Assembly: GCA_035527845.1 (NCBI GenBank)
Contig: DATKZT010000024.1
Coordinates: 35,628-99,627 of the forward strand
Length of the DNA stretch: 64,000 nucleotides
Source: JAUWKC01 sp035527845
GTDB lineage: Bacteria > Planctomycetota > Phycisphaerae > Sedimentisphaerales > Anaerobacaceae
Direction: 5' to 3'
How positions within the stretch are numbered: the stretch's first letter is position 1; each line of letters starts with the position of its first letter. This document shows, one piece after another, positions 61,135 through 64,000 of the stretch. Below the pieces are notes generated by a model. That model saw only the letters and a list, made by a program, of their open reading frames with translations, was not told the origin of the DNA and made no database searches. The position numbers were made by a program, and so were the translations under genes.

Positions 61135-63198
61135 ATGAAGAAAATAACTGTGGCGCTCACCGGCAATCCCAACAGCGGAAAAACCACAATCTTCAATATG
61201 CTCACCGGCGCCCGCCAGCATGTCGGCAATTACCCGGGCGTCACCGTCGAAAAAAAGGTAGGGACCTGCCGACACAGCGATTTCGAAATCACATTCGTCG
61301 ACCTGCCCGGAACCTACAGCCTCACCGCCTTCTCTGTCGAAGAGCTTATCGCCCGCAACTTTGTAATCGAAGAAAAACCCGACGTCGTCGTCGATATCGT
61401 CGATAGCTCCAACATCGAGCGCAATCTCTATCTCGCCACCCAGCTCATGGAAATGAAAGTTCCCCTCGTGCTGGCATTCAACATGAGCGACATCGCCCGT
61501 CAAAGGGGACTCGTCTTTGACATCCGACACCTCTCCAGACTCCTCGACGCCCCCATCGTCCGTACCGTCGGCAATAAGGAAAAAGGAAAAGTGGCCCTGC
61601 TTGACGCCATCGTTCAGACCGCCAGGAAGCCGAGGAGCCGCAACCGGCACAACCTGTACTACGGCCAGGAAATTGAAGAAGAGCTGGCCAAGATAGAAAC
61701 GCTCATCGGCCGGAATGAAGCACAACTGGCCGAAAAATACGGCGTCCGATGGCTCGCCGTCAAAATGCTCGAAAACGACAAAGACATCCACGCCAAGATG
61801 CAGGAAAAAAGGGTCCTCGCCGCCGCCACCGCCAGCATTGAGCATCTAAAAAGCATCTTCCGTGACCAGCCAGAAATCGTACTGGCCGACAGACGGTACG
61901 GCTTCATCTCAGGCGCCTGCCAGGAAACCATCAAGAGCACGGTCGAGTCCCGCCACACCGCCAGCGACCTCATCGACGCCGTGGTCACTAATCGCTTCCT
62001 CGGCCTGCCCATCTTTCTGCTGCTCATGTACATTGCCTTTGTGCTGACCTTCAAACTCGGCAGCTATCCCATGACATGGCTCGAAAAGCTCTTCGATTGT
62101 GCGGGTGCCGCCGTCGCCGGCTTCTGGCCGCCCGACAGCCAAAGCTGGCTAAAGTCCCTTCTCGTCGACGGCATCATCGGCGGCGTAGGCGGCGTCCTCG
62201 CCTTCCTGCCCAACATCCTGCTGCTATTCCTGGCCATTGCATTTCTCGAAGACACCGGTTATATGGGCCGCGCCGCATTTGTCATGGACCACGTAATGCA
62301 CAAGATAGGCCTCCACGGCAAGAGCTTCATCCCAATGCTCATCGGCTTCGGCTGCTCCGTCCCCGCCATAATGGCTACCAGAATCCTTGAAAACAGACGC
62401 AACCGACTCACCACCATCATGGTCATACCCCTGATGAGCTGCGGCGCAAGACTCACCATTTATGCACTCATAATTCCCGCCTTCTTTGCGGAAAACTGGC
62501 GGGGCCCGATGCTCTGGCTCATCTATCTCATCGGAATAGTCCTCGCCGTCATCGCCGCAAAGCTGCTGCGCGTCACATTGTTCAAAGGCGAAACCATCCC
62601 CTTCGTCATGGAGCTGCCCCCGTATCGCATGCCCACCCTGAAAGCTGTCGCCATTCACATGTGGCAGAGGGCCTGGATGTACCTGCGAAAGGCAGGCACG
62701 ATCATTCTGGCCATATCAATCATCCTCTGGGCCCTGATGAGCTATCCAAAACTCCCCGAGCAGTCGTTGCGGGATTTGACTGCGGATCAGCAGCATAAGG
62801 CAGGACTCGAGTACTCGGTCGTCGGCCGAATCGGAAGGGCGATCGAGCCCGCCCTGAAACCCCTCGGCTTCGACTGGAAAATTGGCACCGCCCTCATCGG
62901 CGCCACCGCCGCAAAGGAAGTCTTCGTCTCTCAGTTAGCCATTGTATACGCAGTCGGCAGCGACGACGAAGGCTCACAGACCCTTCGCCAAAAGCTCCAG
63001 GCCGATTACACCCCCTTGACCGGCTTTTGCATCATGCTCTTTTGCCTCATTTACGCCCCCTGTGTCGCCACCCTCGCAATGACCAGACAGGAAACCGGCT
63101 CCTGGCTCTGGGCCGCGTTCCAGTTCTTCGCCCTGACCGCCCTGGCCTACACCCTCACACTCATCGTCCACCAGCTCGGCACCCTTATCGCCGGATAA
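61135..63198 (+). CDS. feoB: FeoB ferrous iron transporter
   Basis: This is a membrane iron(II) importer with an N-terminal G domain. G1 is GNPNSGKTTIFNML, G3 is DLPGTYSL, and G4 is NMSD (Ser in place of the more usual Ile/Leu). The membrane part carries two Gate repeats with LLFLAIAFLEDTGYMGRAAF, FGCSVPAIMATRIL and TAAKEVFVSQLAIVY. Length 687 is slightly short of E. coli FeoB, with no long C-terminal tail. It is the terminal gene of the feo operon. Confidence 0.95.
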   Translation: MKKITVALTGNPNSGKTTIFNMLTGARQHVGNYPGVTVEKKVGTCRHSDFEITFVDLPGTYSLTAFSVEELIARNFVIEEKPDVVVDIVDSSNIERNLYLATQLMEMKVPLVLAFNMSDIARQRGLVFDIRHLSRLLDAPIVRTVGNKEKGKVALLDAIVQTARKPRSRNRHNLYYGQEIEEELAKIETLIGRNEAQLAEKYGVRWLAVKMLENDKDIHAKMQEKRVLAAATASIEHLKSIFRDQPEIVLADRRYGFISGACQETIKSTVESRHTASDLIDAVVTNRFLGLPIFLLLMYIAFVLTFKLGSYPMTWLEKLFDCAGAAVAGFWPPDSQSWLKSLLVDGIIGGVGGVLAFLPNILLLFLAIAFLEDTGYMGRAAFVMDHVMHKIGLHGKSFIPMLIGFGCSVPAIMATRILENRRNRLTTIMVIPLMSCGARLTIYALIIPAFFAENWRGPMLWLIYLIGIVLAVIAAKLLRVTLFKGETIPFVMELPPYRMPTLKAVAIHMWQRAWMYLRKAGTIILAISIILWALMSYPKLPEQSLRDLTADQQHKAGLEYSVVGRIGRAIEPALKPLGFDWKIGTALIGATAAKEVFVSQLAIVYAVGSDDEGSQTLRQKLQADYTPLTGFCIMLFCLIYAPCVATLAMTRQETGSWLWAAFQFFALTALAYTLTLIVHQLGTLIAG

Positions 63199-63235
63199 AA
63201 CCGCCACAGTACGACTACCAGCACCGTAATACGGC

Positions 63236-63260
63236 GTCATTCCGAGCGCAGTCGAGAATC
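63236..63260 (+). repeat. Fragment of a dispersed GTCATTC-type repeat
   Basis: This is the second copy of the short intergenic repeat also found at 32718-32741 in opposite orientation. It shares GTCATTC(T/C)GAGCG and the following AG. It lies 37 bases after the feoB stop and ends directly before a -35 box. Confidence 0.5.
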
Positions 63261-63262
63261 CA

Positions 63263-63291
63263 TTGCAAAATTGACGCTGCTTTGATATTAT
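63263..63291 (+). promoter_or_regulatory. Promoter of the pseudopilin-like gene
   Basis: TTGCAA at 63263-63268 and TATTAT at 63286-63291 are 17 bases apart, about 100 bases upstream of the gene at 63390. The -35 sequence equals that of the arsenic operon promoter. Confidence 0.5.
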
Positions 63292-63389
63292 CGTGCAAGA
63301 GAGGTGTTTGTCAGCGTGCGAGTGGCTGTACACGGGAAATCTCAGTGTACAACAATTGCCGAGAAGCCTTTGTCACGCAAGAGGTATTT

Positions 63390-64000
63390 ATGGGTAGAGA
63401 CAGGGCTTTTGCGTTAATAGAGCTTTTGGTCGTGGTGGCTATAATTGCATTGCTGATGTCAATCTCTCTGCCCGTGATGCAACGCGTGAAAAGACAGGCA
63501 AAAGTAGTTGTCTGCCAGTCCAATTTGAGACAGTGGGGCCTCATCTTCTCGATGTACGGACATGATAACGACAACAAGATGACCACCACAGGCCGGGACG
63601 GATACTGGCTGGTTGCGTCACGTCCATACCTCGGCGTCACAGCGGAATCAGGCGAAACGAGCCGACATGAGCTGTACTTCTGTCCGACCGCTACCAGAAC
63701 CGCGCAGGAGGGCGGCCGCAATCCACACGAAGCCTGGTTCTACGACTATGACGGGGTCAATTACGTTGGCAGCTACGGGTTCAATGCGTGGGTCTATGAT
63801 TTTGGAAACACCGAGTGGTACCAGGACAGGCCCGCCAAAGATATGTGGAGAACTTTTAACCCGCATATTTCACAGGGGAATCAAAATCAGCGGCGACGGG
63901 TAATTTTGGCTGAAAGTTGGTTCAGCAGGCTTGTTTTGACACATTCGGCGCACAACAGCCCCTTACCCCCATACAGCAATCGGGATTTTCGGGCTGTCAG
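63390..64000 (+). CDS. Pseudopilin-like prepilin-type protein (3' end outside window)
   Basis: An N-terminal methylation-type helix is visible, RAFALIELLVVVAIIALLMS, followed by a globular domain with VVCQSNLRQWGLIFSMYGHD and Trp/Tyr-rich stretches such as GSYGFNAWVYDFGN. This is the DUF1559/type II secretion G-like style that is much expanded in planctomycetes. The residue before the Phe is Ala, not the usual Gly of the prepilin peptidase site. GAGG precedes ATG 63390. The reading frame is open to the right edge, with about 203 codons visible. Confidence 0.75.
   Translation, partial: MGRDRAFALIELLVVVAIIALLMSISLPVMQRVKRQAKVVVCQSNLRQWGLIFSMYGHDNDNKMTTTGRDGYWLVASRPYLGVTAESGETSRHELYFCPTATRTAQEGGRNPHEAWFYDYDGVNYVGSYGFNAWVYDFGNTEWYQDRPAKDMWRTFNPHISQGNQNQRRRVILAESWFSRLVLTHSAHNSPLPPYSNRDFRAV

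Noticed and set aside
1..64000. CRISPR arrays, insertion sequences, prophage or integrase genes
   Set aside because: No repeat-spacer pattern, transposase, integrase or phage structural gene was seen on either strand.

Overview
The window looks like chromosomal DNA of an anaerobic or microaerophilic bacterium of the Planctomycetota, most plausibly a Phycisphaerae/Sedimentisphaerales-type lineage. This is an inference from gene content: a bacterial CODH/ACS operon, a MoxR/DUF58/von Willebrand A cluster joined to giant ABC-2 permeases, a pseudopilin-like protein with an N-terminal methylation-type helix, and several secreted or membrane proteins of a style common in planctomycetes. Genes are tightly packed, GC-rich and in long co-directional runs. 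I see no insertion sequence, prophage or CRISPR array. One tRNA gene (Pro, GGG anticodon) is present.

Layout. 1-10190 (minus strand) is a carbonyl-branch Wood-Ljungdahl operon. In transcription order it holds a CooF-like ferredoxin, an FAD/NAD oxidoreductase, CO dehydrogenase (acsA/cooS), acetyl-CoA synthase (acsB), the corrinoid protein large subunit (acsC), the corrinoid activator (RACo/acsV) and a cooC maturation ATPase that runs off the left edge. Its leader (10191-10440) can form two mutually exclusive hairpins. 10835-17638 (plus) is a divergent metal/oxidative-stress operon: a CusB-like adaptor, a YHS lipoprotein, an oversized CusA-like RND pump and an exported nickel superoxide dismutase. 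17695-20310 is a 2-oxoacid:ferredoxin oxidoreductase pair, followed by a DUF2400-type protein.

21344-28344 is an arsenic operon with its own promoter: arsR, a 55-residue Cys-rich protein, a CPx P-type ATPase, a Cys-tailed membrane thioredoxin-like protein, an ArsG/CcdA-type permease, arsC, arsM, an AhpD-like protein and ACR3. After it come an unknown protein with a transglutaminase-like triad, a DUF318 metal/metalloid permease, and an unknown membrane-anchored protein.

32923-58192 is the most striking part: a candidate promoter followed by 14 head-to-tail genes with overlaps or very short gaps. It contains a Cys/Gly-rich membrane coiled-coil protein, a solute-binding protein, an iron-type ABC permease fused to an NHL beta-propeller, a von Willebrand/amidotransferase-like protein, MoxR, DUF58, BatA-like, a large exported protein, an ABC-2 exporter ATPase, four tandem paralogous ABC-2 permeases (the last with an extra internal repeat) and finally a MalK/UgpC-type importer ATPase. 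An importer and an exporter therefore seem to be built into one MoxR/vWA-chaperoned unit. I do not know of a described function for this combination.

58329-64000 holds tRNA-Pro, two small exported or membrane unknowns, a ferrous iron operon (DtxR-type regulator, FeoA, FeoB) with a near-perfect DtxR-like operator between its -35 and -10 boxes, and a truncated pseudopilin-like gene at the right edge.

Metals link much of the window: Ni (CODH/ACS, NiSOD, CooC), Co (corrinoid protein), Fe (Feo, putative Fe-type ABC importer, many Fe-S proteins), Cu/Ag (Cus) and As.
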